A stretch of DNA of 64,000 bases, from positions 124,001-188,000 of the forward strand of contig NZ_VISR01000004.1 in NCBI RefSeq assembly GCF_007827595.1, written 5' to 3'. The position numbers were made by a program, and so were the translations under genes. Positions 1-10,300 of the stretch are shown one piece after another. The number at the start of each line of letters is the position of its first letter. Position 1 is the first letter of the stretch. The notes beneath the pieces were generated by a model. The model ran no database searches, was not told the origin of the DNA, and saw only the letters and a list, made by a program, of their open reading frames with translations. The stretch comes from Streptomyces sp. BK340 (GTDB taxonomy: Bacteria; Actinomycetota; Actinomycetes; Streptomycetales; Streptomycetaceae).

Positions 1-356
1 ACAACTCCCGTGCCTACATCCTGAAGTTGATGGGCCAGGTCATCTCCGACCAGCGCTGGGGCACGCCCGCCGGTGCGCCGTCCACCGTGTCCGTGCACGT
101 CAAGAACGGCTGGCTGCAGCGCTCCACGCACGGCTGGCGGGTCCACAGCCTGGGCACCTTCAACGGCGCCGGCCACGACTACATGATGAGCGTGCTGACG
201 CAGGACAACAGCACCATGGACTACGGCGTCACCACCATCCAGAACGTCGCCAAGGCCATCCACAAGGACCTGGTGCCGACGACGTCCGGCATCGCCCGCT
301 ACACCCCGACCAGCACGCCGAGCGAGGCGTTCGTGGCGGCGCCCCCGCGGGGCTGA
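1..356 (+). CDS. Class A beta-lactamase-like serine hydrolase, C-terminal fragment
   Basis: The reading frame is already open at base 3 and runs to a TGA at 354-356, so only about the last 118 residues are in the window. The fragment has a KNGW tetrad at the place where class A beta-lactamases and related secreted penicillin-binding-like hydrolases have the KTG box. It is followed by a strand-like segment (GHDYMMSVLT) and a final helix (TTIQNVAKAIHKDL), the usual C-terminal order of that fold. The Ser-x-x-Lys nucleophile would lie upstream of the window, so activity cannot be judged. The tail is Pro/Thr/Ala rich, as is common in secreted Streptomyces proteins. The fold assignment is moderately sure; the substrate is unknown. 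Confidence 0.6.
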   Translation, partial: NSRAYILKLMGQVISDQRWGTPAGAPSTVSVHVKNGWLQRSTHGWRVHSLGTFNGAGHDYMMSVLTQDNSTMDYGVTTIQNVAKAIHKDLVPTTSGIARYTPTSTPSEAFVAAPPRG

Positions 357-396
357 CGCTTCACGAGGCGGTCTCCCGCCGGTCACCGGTCCGCCC

Positions 397-402
397 TACG
401 GT
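397..402 (+). promoter_or_regulatory. Leaderless -10 element (TACGGT) for the phytase-like gene
   Basis: TACGGT lies 7 bases before the ATG at 410 and no Shine-Dalgarno is present. In actinobacteria a TANNNT hexamer 6-7 bases before the start codon marks a leaderless transcript. No clear -35 box is seen. Confidence 0.5.
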
Positions 403-409
403 GGCGCCC

Positions 410-1474
410 ATGCGCCTGAGAACCGTACTCGCGACCCTTACCGCCGGCCTGGCGGCGGTCACTTGCCTGACCGCCGCCGGGCCCGCCGGTGCCGCCAACT
501 CCACGGACGGCCACGCCTGTTCGCCGACCGTCTCCATCGACCGCTTCTCCGACGCGCTCGACAAGACGACGTACCAGGGCACGTTCGTCGGCAACTTCTC
601 CGCGCTCGCGGTGGACCGGGACGGCTCCCTCGCCGCGCTGGAGGACCGCTCCTCCCTCTTCGGCCTGGACCCGAAGACCCTGCAGCCGGTCTCGGCCGTC
701 CACCTCGCCGACGAGAAGGGCGCCGACCTCGACTCCGAGGGGCTCGTCATCGACCTCCCCCACTCTCGGCCTCGCTCGAGCGGGGGGACCCCCATCGGCA
801 CCCTGCTGATCTCCTCGGAGACCGAGCCGTCCGTCCGCCGCTACTCCCGGGACGGGAAGATCCTCGACCGCCTCCCGGTCCCGTCCTCCCTCCTGGTCGC
901 CCCGGCCGGCCGCGCCACCGCCAACCAGACCTTCGAGGGCCTGACGATGCTGCCCGGCGGCCGCACCCTGCTGGCCTCCATGGAGTCCTCGATCTCGGGC
1001 GACACCGCGGGCATCGTCCGCTTCCAGACCTGGACCCGCCACCACGGCGGCTTCCGGCTCGCCGCCCAGTACGCCTACCGCACCGACGCCGGCCTCGGTG
1101 TCCCGGAGGTCCAGGCCACCCCCGACGGCCGCCTCCTCGTCCTGGAGCGCGGCTTCACCCCGGGCGTCGGCAACACGGTCCGCCTCTACGAGGCCGACCT
1201 GCGCCACGCCACGGACACCAGCACCGTCGAAATCCTTACCGGCCAGCCGGACGTACAACTGATAAGGAAGACTCTCCTCGCGGACATCGCCACCTGTCCG
1301 GCCCTCGGCGCGACGGCGAAGCAGCCCCAGCCGAACCCCCTCCTCGACAACATCGAGGGCATGACGATCACGGGGCGTGACCACACCGGCCGCCTGAAGG
1401 TCCTGCTGGTCAGTGACGACAACCAGAACCAGGCCCAGACGACCCGGTTCTACTACCTGCGGGTACGTGCCTGA
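410..1474 (+). CDS. Secreted esterase-like phytase-domain protein
   Basis: The product is 354 residues from the ATG at 410; a GTG at 401 is an alternative. It starts with a signal peptide (basic MRLR, hydrophobic stretch, Ala-rich cleavage region near residue 30), so it is exported. The body looks like the 'esterase-like activity of phytase' family: repeated beta-propeller-like strands, FEGLTMLPGGRTLL in the middle, LLVLERGFTPGVGNTVRLYE, and a C-terminal DNIEGMTI...LLVSDDN block. Members of this family are proposed to hydrolyse phosphate esters, but activity has rarely been shown. Residues of about 116-128 (PHSRPRSSGGTP) are encoded by a small palindromic repeat inserted in frame, so that loop is probably not original. 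The gene stands alone, about 90 bases before the ABC exporter. Confidence 0.7.
   Translation: MRLRTVLATLTAGLAAVTCLTAAGPAGAANSTDGHACSPTVSIDRFSDALDKTTYQGTFVGNFSALAVDRDGSLAALEDRSSLFGLDPKTLQPVSAVHLADEKGADLDSEGLVIDLPHSRPRSSGGTPIGTLLISSETEPSVRRYSRDGKILDRLPVPSSLLVAPAGRATANQTFEGLTMLPGGRTLLASMESSISGDTAGIVRFQTWTRHHGGFRLAAQYAYRTDAGLGVPEVQATPDGRLLVLERGFTPGVGNTVRLYEADLRHATDTSTVEILTGQPDVQLIRKTLLADIATCPALGATAKQPQPNPLLDNIEGMTITGRDHTGRLKVLLVSDDNQNQAQTTRFYYLRVRA
757..794 (+). repeat. Small palindromic repeat, copy 1 (inside phytase-like gene)
   Basis: This copy has a C-run, then CTCTCGGCCTCGCTCGAGCG, then a G-run and CCCC. The reverse complement matches copies at 35453-35494 and 52889-52933. It keeps the reading frame of its host gene and encodes a Pro/Ser/Gly-rich loop. 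Confidence 0.75.
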
Positions 1475-1566
1475 CGTGCGCCGTCGTTTTGTTGCAGCGG
1501 GATGAAATCCGTCCCTGTTGACGTTGGAGCCTTCCGGAAGAGCAGATCTCAACGGGAGGCACCGGC

Positions 1567-4500
1567 GTGGCAGTGCAACGGGGATGGGCACGACGTCTGG
1601 CGGGCTATGCCTGGCGGTATCCGAAGGACGTGCTCCTCGCCCTCGGGTCCTCCCTGGCCGGTATGGCCGTGCTGGCCGTGGTCCCGCTGATCACCAAGGT
1701 GATCATCGACGACGTCATCGGTGACCGCAGCCGCTCCATGGGCCCGTGGGCCGGAGCGCTGGTCGGTGCCGCCGTCCTCGTCTACGCCTTCACCTACATC
1801 CGCCGCTACTACGGCGGGCGGCTCGCCCTCGACGTCCAGCACGACCTGCGGACCGAGATGTACGACACGATCACCCGCCTCGACGGCCGCCGCCAGGACG
1901 AGCTGTCCACCGGGCAGGTGGTCGGCCGGGCCACCAGCGACCTCCAGCTGATCCAGGGCCTGCTCTTCATGCTCCCGATGACCATCGGGAACGTCCTGCT
2001 CTTCCTGATCTCCCTGGCGATCATGGCCTGGCTGTCGCTGCCGCTGACCCTGGTCGCCCTGGCCGTGGCCCCGGCCCTCGGCTGGATCGCCCGGCGCAGC
2101 CGCAGCCGGCTCCATCCCGCCACCTGGTACGCCCAGGCCCAGGCCGCCGCCGTGGCCGGTGTCGTCGACGGCGCCGTGAGCGGCGTACGCGTGGTGAAGG
2201 GCTTCGGGCAGGAGGAGCAGGAGACCGGGAAGCTGCGCGAGGTCGGGCGGCGCCTGTTCGCCGGACGGCTGCGGACCATACGCCTGAACAGCAAGTTCAC
2301 CCCCGCCCTCCAGGCCGTCCCGGCCCTCGGGCAGGTCGCCATGCTGGCCCTCGGCGGCTGGCTCGCGGTCCGCGGGCACATCACCCTCGGCACCTTCGTC
2401 GCCTTCTCCACCTATCTCGCCCAGCTGGTCGGACCGGTCCGCATGCTCGCCATGGTGCTCACCGTCGGCCAGCAGGCCCGCGCCGGCACCGAGCGCGTCC
2501 TGGAGCTGATCGACACCGAGCCGACCCTGAAGGACGGCACGAAGACCCTCCCCGCCGACGCGCCCGCCACCGTCGAGTTCGACGAGGTGTCCTTCGGGTA
2601 CGCGAGCGCGCCCGGCAGGACGAGCCCGGTGCTCGAAGGGCTCAGCTTCGAGATCCGGCCGGGGGAGACCCTGGCCGTCGTCGGCTCCTCCGGCTCCGGC
2701 AAGTCCACCCTCTCCCTGCTCCTGCCGCGCTTCTACGACGTCACCCACGGAGCCGTCCTGATCGGCGGGCACGACGTGCGCGAGCTGACCATGGACTCGC
2801 TCCGCGCGGCGATCGGGCTGGTGCCCGAGGATTCGTTCCTCTTCTCCGACACCGTCCGCAACAACATCGCCTACGGCCGCCCGGACTCCACCCAGGAGGA
2901 GATCGAGGCCGCCGCCCGCGCCGCCCAGGCGGACCGTTTCATCGCCGAGCTGCCCAAGGGCTACGACACCAAGGTCGGCGAACAGGGCCTGACCCTCTCC
3001 GGCGGCCAGCGCCAGCGCCTCGCCCTCGCCCGCGCCCTGCTCACCGACCCGCGCCTGCTGGTCCTGGACGACGCGACCTCGGCCGTGGACGCCCGCGTGG
3101 AGCACGAGATCCACGAGGCGCTCAAGCACGTCATGGAGGGCCGCACCACCCTTCTCATCGCACACCGCCGCTCCACGCTGGGCCTGGCCGACCGCATCGC
3201 CGTCCTGGACGGCGGCCGGCTCGCCGACCTCGGCACGCACGAGGAGCTCCAGGAGCGCTCCGCCCTCTACCGCCGTCTGCTGACCGACCCGGACGAGCTG
3301 GGCGGGGTCTCCCCGGGCCACGCCCGCCCGGTCCAGCCGCAGGAGGACATGTCCGTCCGCGAGGAGCTGGACGCCGAGTTCGACGCCGAGCGCGGGGTCA
3401 CCCCGCGGCTGTGGACCGGTGACCGCGAGCCCAAGGACCTGGCGCTCTCCGGCACCCCGGCCACCCCCGAACTCCTCGCCCAGGTCGAGGCACTGCCCGC
3501 GGCCACCGACACCCCCGACATCGACGAAGCGCGCGCGGTGCGCCCCGAGAAGTCGTACGGCCTGCGCCGTCTGCTCCGCGGATTCGGCACCCCCCTTCTC
3601 GTCAGCCTGCTGCTGGTCGCCGTGGACGCGGGTGCCGGCCTGCTGCTGCCGGTGCTGATCCGGCACGGCATCGACCAGGGCGTCACGAAGGCGGCCCTCG
3701 GCGCGGTGTGGGCGGCCTCCCTGCTGGGCCTGTTCACCGTGCTGGTGCAGTGGGCCGCGCAGATCGGTGAGACCCGGATGACCGGCCGTACCGGCGAACG
3801 CGTCCTGTACTCGCTGCGCCTGAAGATCTTCGCCCAGCTCCAGCGGCTCGGCCTCGACTACTACGAGCGCGAGCTGACCGGCCGGATCATGACGCGGATG
3901 ACGACGGACGTCGACGCCCTCTCGACCTTCCTGCAGACCGGCCTGGTCACGGCGTTCGTCTCGGTCGTCACCTTCTTCGGCATCATGGGCGTCCTGCTGG
4001 TGCTCGACGTCCAGCTCGCCCTGGTCGTCTTCGCCACCCTGCCCCCGCTGATCGTGGCCACCTTCTTCTTCCGCCGGGCGAGCGTGAAGGCGTACGAACT
4101 CGCCCGTGAGCGGGTGTCGTTGGTCAACGCCGACCTCCAGGAGTCGGTGGCCGGGCTCAGGATCGTGCAGGCGTTCCGGCGCGAGCGGGACGGCGGGCGG
4201 CGGTTCGCCGAGCGCAGCGACAGCTATCGCCAGGCCCGTATCCGGGGCCAGTGGCTGATATCGGTCTACTTCCCGTTCGTGCAGCTGCTGTCGTCGGTGG
4301 CCGCGGCGGGCGTCCTGATCGCGGGTGCGGGCCGTATCGAGGCGGCCACGCTCACCACCGGCGCGCTGGTCGCCTACCTCCTCTACATCGACCTGTTCTT
4401 CGCCCCGGTCCAGCAGCTCTCCCAGGTCTTCGACGGCTACCAGCAGGCCACGGTCTCGCTGGGCCGCATCCAGGAGCTGCTGCGCGAGCCGACCTCCACG

Positions 4501-5298
4501 GAGTCCGCCGACGAACCCCTCGAGGTCCGCGCCCTGCGCGGCGACATCGCCTTCGAGGACCTGCACTTCGCCTACGGTGACGAGGAGGAGGCCCTGACCG
4601 GCATAGACCTGACGATCCCGGCCGGCCAGACCGTCGCCTTCGTCGGCGAGACGGGCGCCGGCAAGTCGACCCTGGTCAAGCTGGTGGCCCGGTTCTACGA
4701 CCCCACCTCCGGCCGGGTCACGGCCGACGGCACGGACCTGCGCACCCTGGACCTGACCTCGTACCGGCACCGCCTCGGTGTGGTCCCGCAGGAGGCCTAC
4801 CTCTTCCCGGGCACCGTCCGCGACGCCATCGCCTACGGCCGCCCCGACGCCACCGACGCCGAGGTCGAGGCGGCGGCACGGGCGGTCGGCGCGCACGAGA
4901 TGATCGCCACGCTCGAGGGCGGCTACCTCCACGAGGTCGCCGAGCGCGGCCGCAACCTCTCGGCCGGCCAGCGCCAGCTGATCGCGCTCGCCCGCGCCGA
5001 ACTGGTCGACCCCGACGTCCTTCTCCTCGACGAGGCCACGGCCGCCCTGGACCTGGCCACCGAGGCCCTGGTCAACCAGGCCACCGACCGCCTGGCGGGC
5101 CGCCGTACGACCCTGGTGGTCGCCCACCGGCTGACCACGGCCGCCCGCGCCGACCGGGTGGTGGTCATGGACCACGGCCGGGTGGCGGAGGACGGCACCC
5201 ACGACGAACTCCTCGCTCTCGGCGGCCAGTACGCCGAGCTGTGGCGGACCTTCGTGGGCGAGTCCGAGCCGGAGGAGCCGGTGGGAGTGGCGCACTGA
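1567..5298 (+). CDS. Fused two-half ABC exporter
   Basis: This 1243-residue protein holds two complete ABC exporter halves in one chain: TMD1 (about 15-320), NBD1 (about 330-570), TMD2 (about 655-960) and NBD2 (about 980-1230). NBD1 has Walker A GSSGSGKS at 373-380, signature LSGGQ at 477-481 and Walker B LLVLDD at 497-502. NBD2 has Walker A GETGAGKS at 1027-1034, signature LSAGQ at 1131-1135 and Walker B with D1155-E1156. The catalytic glutamate of NBD1 is therefore an aspartate (D502) and the NBD2 signature deviates. These two sit in the same composite site, the pattern of heterodimeric exporters with one degenerate ATP site. The start is GTG at 1567, with GGGAGG seven bases before it. The substrate is unknown; a multidrug or lipid exporter is likely. 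It appears to be transcribed alone. Confidence 0.9.
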   Translation: MAVQRGWARRLAGYAWRYPKDVLLALGSSLAGMAVLAVVPLITKVIIDDVIGDRSRSMGPWAGALVGAAVLVYAFTYIRRYYGGRLALDVQHDLRTEMYDTITRLDGRRQDELSTGQVVGRATSDLQLIQGLLFMLPMTIGNVLLFLISLAIMAWLSLPLTLVALAVAPALGWIARRSRSRLHPATWYAQAQAAAVAGVVDGAVSGVRVVKGFGQEEQETGKLREVGRRLFAGRLRTIRLNSKFTPALQAVPALGQVAMLALGGWLAVRGHITLGTFVAFSTYLAQLVGPVRMLAMVLTVGQQARAGTERVLELIDTEPTLKDGTKTLPADAPATVEFDEVSFGYASAPGRTSPVLEGLSFEIRPGETLAVVGSSGSGKSTLSLLLPRFYDVTHGAVLIGGHDVRELTMDSLRAAIGLVPEDSFLFSDTVRNNIAYGRPDSTQEEIEAAARAAQADRFIAELPKGYDTKVGEQGLTLSGGQRQRLALARALLTDPRLLVLDDATSAVDARVEHEIHEALKHVMEGRTTLLIAHRRSTLGLADRIAVLDGGRLADLGTHEELQERSALYRRLLTDPDELGGVSPGHARPVQPQEDMSVREELDAEFDAERGVTPRLWTGDREPKDLALSGTPATPELLAQVEALPAATDTPDIDEARAVRPEKSYGLRRLLRGFGTPLLVSLLLVAVDAGAGLLLPVLIRHGIDQGVTKAALGAVWAASLLGLFTVLVQWAAQIGETRMTGRTGERVLYSLRLKIFAQLQRLGLDYYERELTGRIMTRMTTDVDALSTFLQTGLVTAFVSVVTFFGIMGVLLVLDVQLALVVFATLPPLIVATFFFRRASVKAYELARERVSLVNADLQESVAGLRIVQAFRRERDGGRRFAERSDSYRQARIRGQWLISVYFPFVQLLSSVAAAGVLIAGAGRIEAATLTTGALVAYLLYIDLFFAPVQQLSQVFDGYQQATVSLGRIQELLREPTSTESADEPLEVRALRGDIAFEDLHFAYGDEEEALTGIDLTIPAGQTVAFVGETGAGKSTLVKLVARFYDPTSGRVTADGTDLRTLDLTSYRHRLGVVPQEAYLFPGTVRDAIAYGRPDATDAEVEAAARAVGAHEMIATLEGGYLHEVAERGRNLSAGQRQLIALARAELVDPDVLLLDEATAALDLATEALVNQATDRLAGRRTTLVVAHRLTTAARADRVVVMDHGRVAEDGTHDELLALGGQYAELWRTFVGESEPEEPVGVAH

Positions 5299-5415
5299 GG
5301 CAGGCATCCGGTCGCCCGTCCTTCTGACGGCCGTGCAACCATCCGACACATGTCGTGCGTCCGTACATCAGTACGGTCATCGGCCATGCATGACGGCGGT
5401 ACGGGGAGGACGACA

Positions 5416-5808
5416 GTGGACAGTGGTGCGATACGCCGACGCCTGGCGATGGGTGCGGCCGTGCTGGCCGGGTCCATCGGGCTCGCACTGGCGGTGCCCG
5501 GCACCGCCAGTGCGGCCGTGGACGGGTCCTGCGCCGGGCGCGAGGTGAGAACCCTGCCCTTCAGCACCGGCACCGTGCACGTCTTCAAGCGCAACGGCTA
5601 CGTCTGTGCCGTCACCATCGCCCGGAAGCCCGGCGTCAAGCGCGTGATGTCGGTGAGCGTGCAGGCCCGCGGCAACCGCCCGGTCGTGGACAAGGGCCGG
5701 TACAAGCACCGCGCGGGCCCGGTGACGGTCCACGCGGGCGAGCGCTGCGTGTGGGTGAAGGGCACGGTGAGCGGGGATTCGGTCAGCTCTGGCTGGATCC
5801 TCTGCTGA
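5416..5808 (+). CDS. Small secreted protein of unknown function
   Basis: I place the start at GTG 5416 because GGGGAGG lies seven bases upstream; the frame is open further upstream without such a site. The 130-residue product begins with a basic stretch (RRRLAMG), a hydrophobic core and a PGTASA-A cleavage region, so it should be exported. The mature part is about 95 residues, basic and beta-rich, with four cysteines (GSCAG, GYVCA, ERCVW and the last residue) that could form two disulfides. I recognise no family. It lies between the ABC exporter and the S37 peptidase, each with its own spacing, and no operon is evident. Confidence 0.6.
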   Translation: MDSGAIRRRLAMGAAVLAGSIGLALAVPGTASAAVDGSCAGREVRTLPFSTGTVHVFKRNGYVCAVTIARKPGVKRVMSVSVQARGNRPVVDKGRYKHRAGPVTVHAGERCVWVKGTVSGDSVSSGWILC

Positions 5809-5919
5809 CCGCGTACCGAAATCCTGTGCTGATCGCGAACACCACCCAATACCCCCTGGTGTGACGGAAGTTGCTCCGATAGCTTCCGGCGCACATCTGT
5901 CTCACAGGGGAGAGTGCGC

Positions 5920-7344
5920 ATGCGCAAGGCGCTCAGATGGCTGCTGGCGCTCACGGTGTTCATAGGCACGCTGAGCACAGCGGGCGCGGCCACCGCCGCA
6001 CAGTCCGAGCCCACCGACATCAAGGACCGGCTCCTGTCGATACCCGGCATGAGCCTGGTCCAGGAGAAGCCGTACCCCGGGTACCGCTACTTCGTCCTGA
6101 ACTACACCCAGCCGGTCGACCACCGGCACCCGGACCGCGGGACCTTCCAGCAGCGCATCACCGTGCTGCACAAGGACGTTTCGCGCCCCACGGTCTTCTA
6201 CACCAGCGGCTACAACGTCTCCACGAACCCGTCCCGCCGCGAGCCCACGCAGATCGTGGACGGCAACCAGGTCTCACTGGAGTACCGCTTCTTCACGCCC
6301 TCCCGCCCCGACCCGGCGGACTGGTCCAAGCTGGACATCTGGCAGGCGGCGAGCGACCAGCACCGCGTCTACGAGGCGCTGAAGCCGGTCTACTCGGCCA
6401 ACTGGCTGGCCACCGGCGGCTCCAAGGGCGGCATGACGGCCACCTACTACGAGCGCTTCTACCCCCGTGACATGGACGGCGTGGTGGCCTACGTGGCCCC
6501 CAACGACGTCGTCAACGACGAGGACTCGGCCTACGACCGCTTCTTCGCCAAGGTCGGCACCAAGGAGTGCCGGGACCGCCTGAACGCGGTCCAGCGCGAG
6601 GCGCTGGTACGCCGGGAGCCGCTGGAGGCGAAGTACGCGAAGTTCGCCGCTGACGGGGGCTACACCTTCGACACCATCGGCGGCCTGGACAAGGCGTACG
6701 AGGCGGTCGTCCTCGACTACGTCTGGGGCTTCTGGCAGTACAGCCTGCTGAAGGACTGCGACTCCGTCCCGGCGAACGCGGCGACCGCGACGGACGACGA
6801 GATCTGGAACTCGGTCGACACGATCTCGGGCTTCTCCGCCTACACCGACCAGGGCCTGGAGCAGTACACCCCGTACTACTACCAGGCGGGCACCCAGTTG
6901 GGCGCTCCGACGATCCACTTCCCTTACATCGAAGGGAAGTTGATTCGCTACGGCTACCAGCCCCCGCGCAACTTCGTACCCCGCTCCATCCCGATGCGCT
7001 TCCAGCCCGGGGCGATGCGGAACGTCGACACGTGGGTCCGCCACCACGCGCACCACATGCTGTTCGTCTACGGCCAGAACGACCCCTGGGGCTCGGAACG
7101 CTTCCGCCTCGGCAAGGGTGCCCGTGACTCGTACGTCTTCACGGCCCCCGGGCTGAACCACGGGGCGAACGTGGCGGGCCTGGTGCCCGAGGAGAAGGCA
7201 CTGGCTACGGCACGGATCCTGGAGTGGGCGGGGGTTGCGTCGACCGCGGTCGAGAAGGACCCGTCTGCGGCGAAGCCGCTGGCGCGGTACGACGCGAAGC
7301 TGGATGCGCGGGGTGTGGAGCGGGAGCCCGCTCTGCGCCCCTGA
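5920..7344 (+). CDS. Secreted S37-family prolyl tri/tetrapeptidyl aminopeptidase
   Basis: The start ATG 5920 is chosen over GTG 5914 because the AGGGGAG ribosome site sits about eight bases before it. The 474-residue product has a signal peptide ending near residue 28. It matches the S37 (PS-10) serine peptidases known from Streptomyces as tripeptidyl aminopeptidases. Visible signs are the early YRYFVLNYTQPVDHRHP block, the nucleophile elbow GGSKGG with Ser168, and the late FVYGQNDPWG (acid) and LNHGANV (histidine) segments of an alpha/beta-hydrolase triad. Such enzymes remove tri- or tetrapeptides from N-termini of extracellular proteins and help in protein scavenging. Length is normal for the family. 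A short inverted repeat (CGGAAG/CTTCCG, 5865-5888) lies just upstream. Confidence 0.85.
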   Translation: MRKALRWLLALTVFIGTLSTAGAATAAQSEPTDIKDRLLSIPGMSLVQEKPYPGYRYFVLNYTQPVDHRHPDRGTFQQRITVLHKDVSRPTVFYTSGYNVSTNPSRREPTQIVDGNQVSLEYRFFTPSRPDPADWSKLDIWQAASDQHRVYEALKPVYSANWLATGGSKGGMTATYYERFYPRDMDGVVAYVAPNDVVNDEDSAYDRFFAKVGTKECRDRLNAVQREALVRREPLEAKYAKFAADGGYTFDTIGGLDKAYEAVVLDYVWGFWQYSLLKDCDSVPANAATATDDEIWNSVDTISGFSAYTDQGLEQYTPYYYQAGTQLGAPTIHFPYIEGKLIRYGYQPPRNFVPRSIPMRFQPGAMRNVDTWVRHHAHHMLFVYGQNDPWGSERFRLGKGARDSYVFTAPGLNHGANVAGLVPEEKALATARILEWAGVASTAVEKDPSAAKPLARYDAKLDARGVEREPALRP

Positions 7345-7357
7345 CCGGCGCTCCACC

Positions 7358-7394
7358 AGCCGCGACGGCGGAGTTCTGCTTCGTCGTCGCGGCT
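7358..7394. terminator. Possible bidirectional terminator between convergent genes
   Basis: AGCCGCGACG (7358-7367) and CGTCGCGGCT (7385-7394) can form a 10-bp stem between the S37 peptidase and the STAND gene, whose last codon it touches. There is no U-tract. Confidence 0.45.
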
Positions 7395-10300
7395 ATTTCC
7401 TGGTCGGGCAGACATGGCCCACTGAGTGACCGGGCAGATAGGCGGTGTGTTCCTCCGGGGTGAGGTCCCGGTTGACGACGCGGCAGATCTGGTGGATCGC
7501 CGCGGAAGGTGCCAGGAGGTTCGTGTTCCACAGGCGGGCAGTCTTGTCGGCGCTGCCCGTGGCGACGGTCCTGCCGTCCGGGCTGAACGCAACGGACTGC
7601 ACGGTGTTCTCGTGTCCGTACTCGGTCGCGCGTGGTTCTCCGGTGGCCACGTTCCAGAACATCATGGTCCAGTCGCTGCTGCCCGTGGCGAGGGTGCGGC
7701 CGTCGGGGCTGAACGCAACGGAGTTCACCCAGTCGTCGTGCCCGATCAGGGTGCTGCGGGGCTTTCCGGTCGCCACGTTCCACAGCCGGGCCGTGTAGTC
7801 GAGGCTGCCCGTGGCCAGGGTGCGGCCGTCGGGGCTGAAGGCCACGGCGTAGACCTGGTCGTTGTGGCCTTTCAGGATGGCCCGGGTCTTGCCGGTGGTG
7901 GTGTCCCACAACCGTGCCGTGGCGTCGGCGCCGGCAGTGGCGAGGGTGTGGCCGTCGGGGCTGAAGGCCACGGCGTAGACCTGGTCGTTGTGGCCTATCA
8001 GGATCGTGCGGGTCTTGCCGGTGGTGATGTCCCACAGCCGTGCCGTGCGGTCGACGCCGGCGGTGGCGAGGGTGTGGCCGTCGGGGCTGAACGCCACCGA
8101 CTGCACGCCGGAGGGGTGCTTCAGGACGCCGCGAGCCCGGCCGGTGACGGTGTCCCACAGCCGGGCCGTGGTGTCACCGGCGGTCGCGACGAGGCGGCCG
8201 TCGGGGCTGAAGGCCACGGCGTTGACCTGGCTGTCGTGGCCTTTCAGGATCGTGCGGGTCTTGCCGGTGGTGATGTCCCACAGCCGTGCCGTGCGGTCGA
8301 CGCCGGCGGTGGCGAGGGTGTGGCCGTCGGGACTGAACGCCACCGACGTCACCCCGTTGGTGTGGCCGATCAGGGTGGTGCGGGTTGCACCGTGCGTGCT
8401 CCACAGCCCCACGGTGTTGTCGCGGCTGCCGGTGGCGAGGGTGTTGCCGTCGGGGCTGAACGCGACCCCGTACACCATGTTGGTGTGCCCGACCAGCTCG
8501 AGCCGGGTCGCACCTGTGGCGACGTCCCACAACCGGGCCGTGCGGTCGACGCCGGCGGTGGCGAGGGTGCGGCCGTCGGGACTGAAGGCCACCGCGTACA
8601 CCAGGTCGCTGTGTCCGGACAGTACGACGAGTGCCTTTCGGGTCGACACGTCCCACAGCAGCGCCGTGGTGTCCCAGCTGCCGGTGGCCAGGGTACGGCC
8701 GTCGGGGCTGAAGGCCACCGACTGCACCGCGTTGGTGTGTCCCCTCAGGATGCCGCGCTGCTCGCCCGTGGCGACGTCCCAGAGGCGGGCCGTGGCGTCC
8801 CAGCCGGCGGAGGCGAGGGTGTGGCTGTCCGGGCTGAAGGCAACCGACCACACCTGGTCCGTATGCCCATTCAGGATTCTGCGGGTCTTCAGGGTGGCGA
8901 TGTCCCACAGCCGAACGGTGTGATCGCTGCTGCCCGTGGCGAGGGTCCGGCCGTCGGGGCTGAACGCCACCGAGGTCACCCAGCTGGAGTGTCCCCTCAG
9001 GATGCCGCGGGTCCTGCCGGTGGCGACGTCCCACAGCCGTGCCGTCGCGTCGGTGCCGGCGCTGGCGAGGGTGCGGCCGTCGGGGCTGAACGCCACGGAG
9101 GTCACCGAGTCCGTGTGCCCTCTCAGGATGGCCCGGGTCCTCCCCGTGGCGACGTCCCACAGCCGAACGGTCCTGTCGCTGCTGGCGCTGGCGAGGGTGC
9201 GGCCGTCGGGGCTGAACGCCACGCTCGACACCAAGTTGGTGTGCCCGGACAGGCGCCGGTGCAACGGTAGATCGGCGGCGGAGCGCAGGCTGGCGAGGGA
9301 CTCGGGCGTAGGGCTGATCCGGTATGCCTCGACGGCCAGCAACGAGGAAAGTTCGGGATTGGTCGCGGACAGCGTGTCGGACTGCGTGGCCAGCTGCCGG
9401 GACAGCGCTGCCTGCCGTTCCGCGACGGCCGTCCGCCACTGCCAGAGCGCCCCCGCGCCGCCCAGAAGCGCCAGTACCAGCAACGTCGCCAGCACGGTGA
9501 TGAGGCGTCTGCGCCGCTGAGCGATCGCGCCTTGGCGCTGCCGGCTCGCGCTGAGGAACTCCGTGATGTCGTCCGGCAGACCACGACGCTGCGACCACTC
9601 CAGGCCCTCGGCGAGCGCCGTCCCGGCGAGCAGGTCTCCTGGATCGTGCTTCTCGGCCCAGTGGAGCTGGCGTTCACGGGTGCGTTCGAGCCACTCGTGG
9701 AAACGGTGATCCTGGCGTACCCACTCCCGCAGGGCACCCCAGTCGCGGATGAGGGCGTCGTGAATCAGCTCCGCCACCGGCTCACCCGGTGGGGCATCGG
9801 GGCGATGAGGGTCGCGGAGCGTCTGTGTGGTGATGATGCGATGGCGGGCGAGAGCGGCGATGACGGTGCCGACGTCGCCGTCAGGGGCATTGTCCGGGCC
9901 GGCCGCGAGGTCGCGCAGCTCGTCGAGCGGCACCTGCGCACGGACGGCGGGGATACGGCGTCCGGGGTCCGCCGGGTGCACCAGCGAGGTGAGGATGCGC
10001 CGGGCGATCTGCTGCTGATCGGCGGACAGCTTGTCCAGGGCGCTGTCGCACCACGTGGTCAGACTTCCGGTGACCGCCCCGATGCGCCGGTACGCCTCAT
10101 GGGTGAGGTAGCCGTCCTTCCGGCGCGACCACAGCTGCTTGAGTGTCAACTCCAGCAGCGGCAGCACGGTGACCGGAGCCAGCCGAGCAGCCATCGCTTC
10201 GGGGCTGCTCTCCAGGACGTCACTGATGATCTGTTCAGGCAGCCCCGGCTGGAAGCGGAGTCCCGCTTTCTCGGCGGGGAGCACGATGATGTCGTGCAGG

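Noticed and set aside
1549..5349. 1266-codon open frame on the minus strand opposite the ABC exporter
   Set aside because: Its translation is low in hydrophobic and motif-bearing sequence and rich in Gly, Arg, Asp and Gln, as expected for a GC-rich antisense shadow; the plus-strand exporter explains the region.
7519..9254. CRISPR-like regular repeats
   Set aside because: The 126-bp periodicity is coding WD40 units without spacers between constant repeats; no cas genes are present.
7426..9270. Plus-strand 614-codon repeat-rich ORF opposite the WD40 repeats
   Set aside because: It is the antisense of the WD40 units; its apparent repeats come from them.
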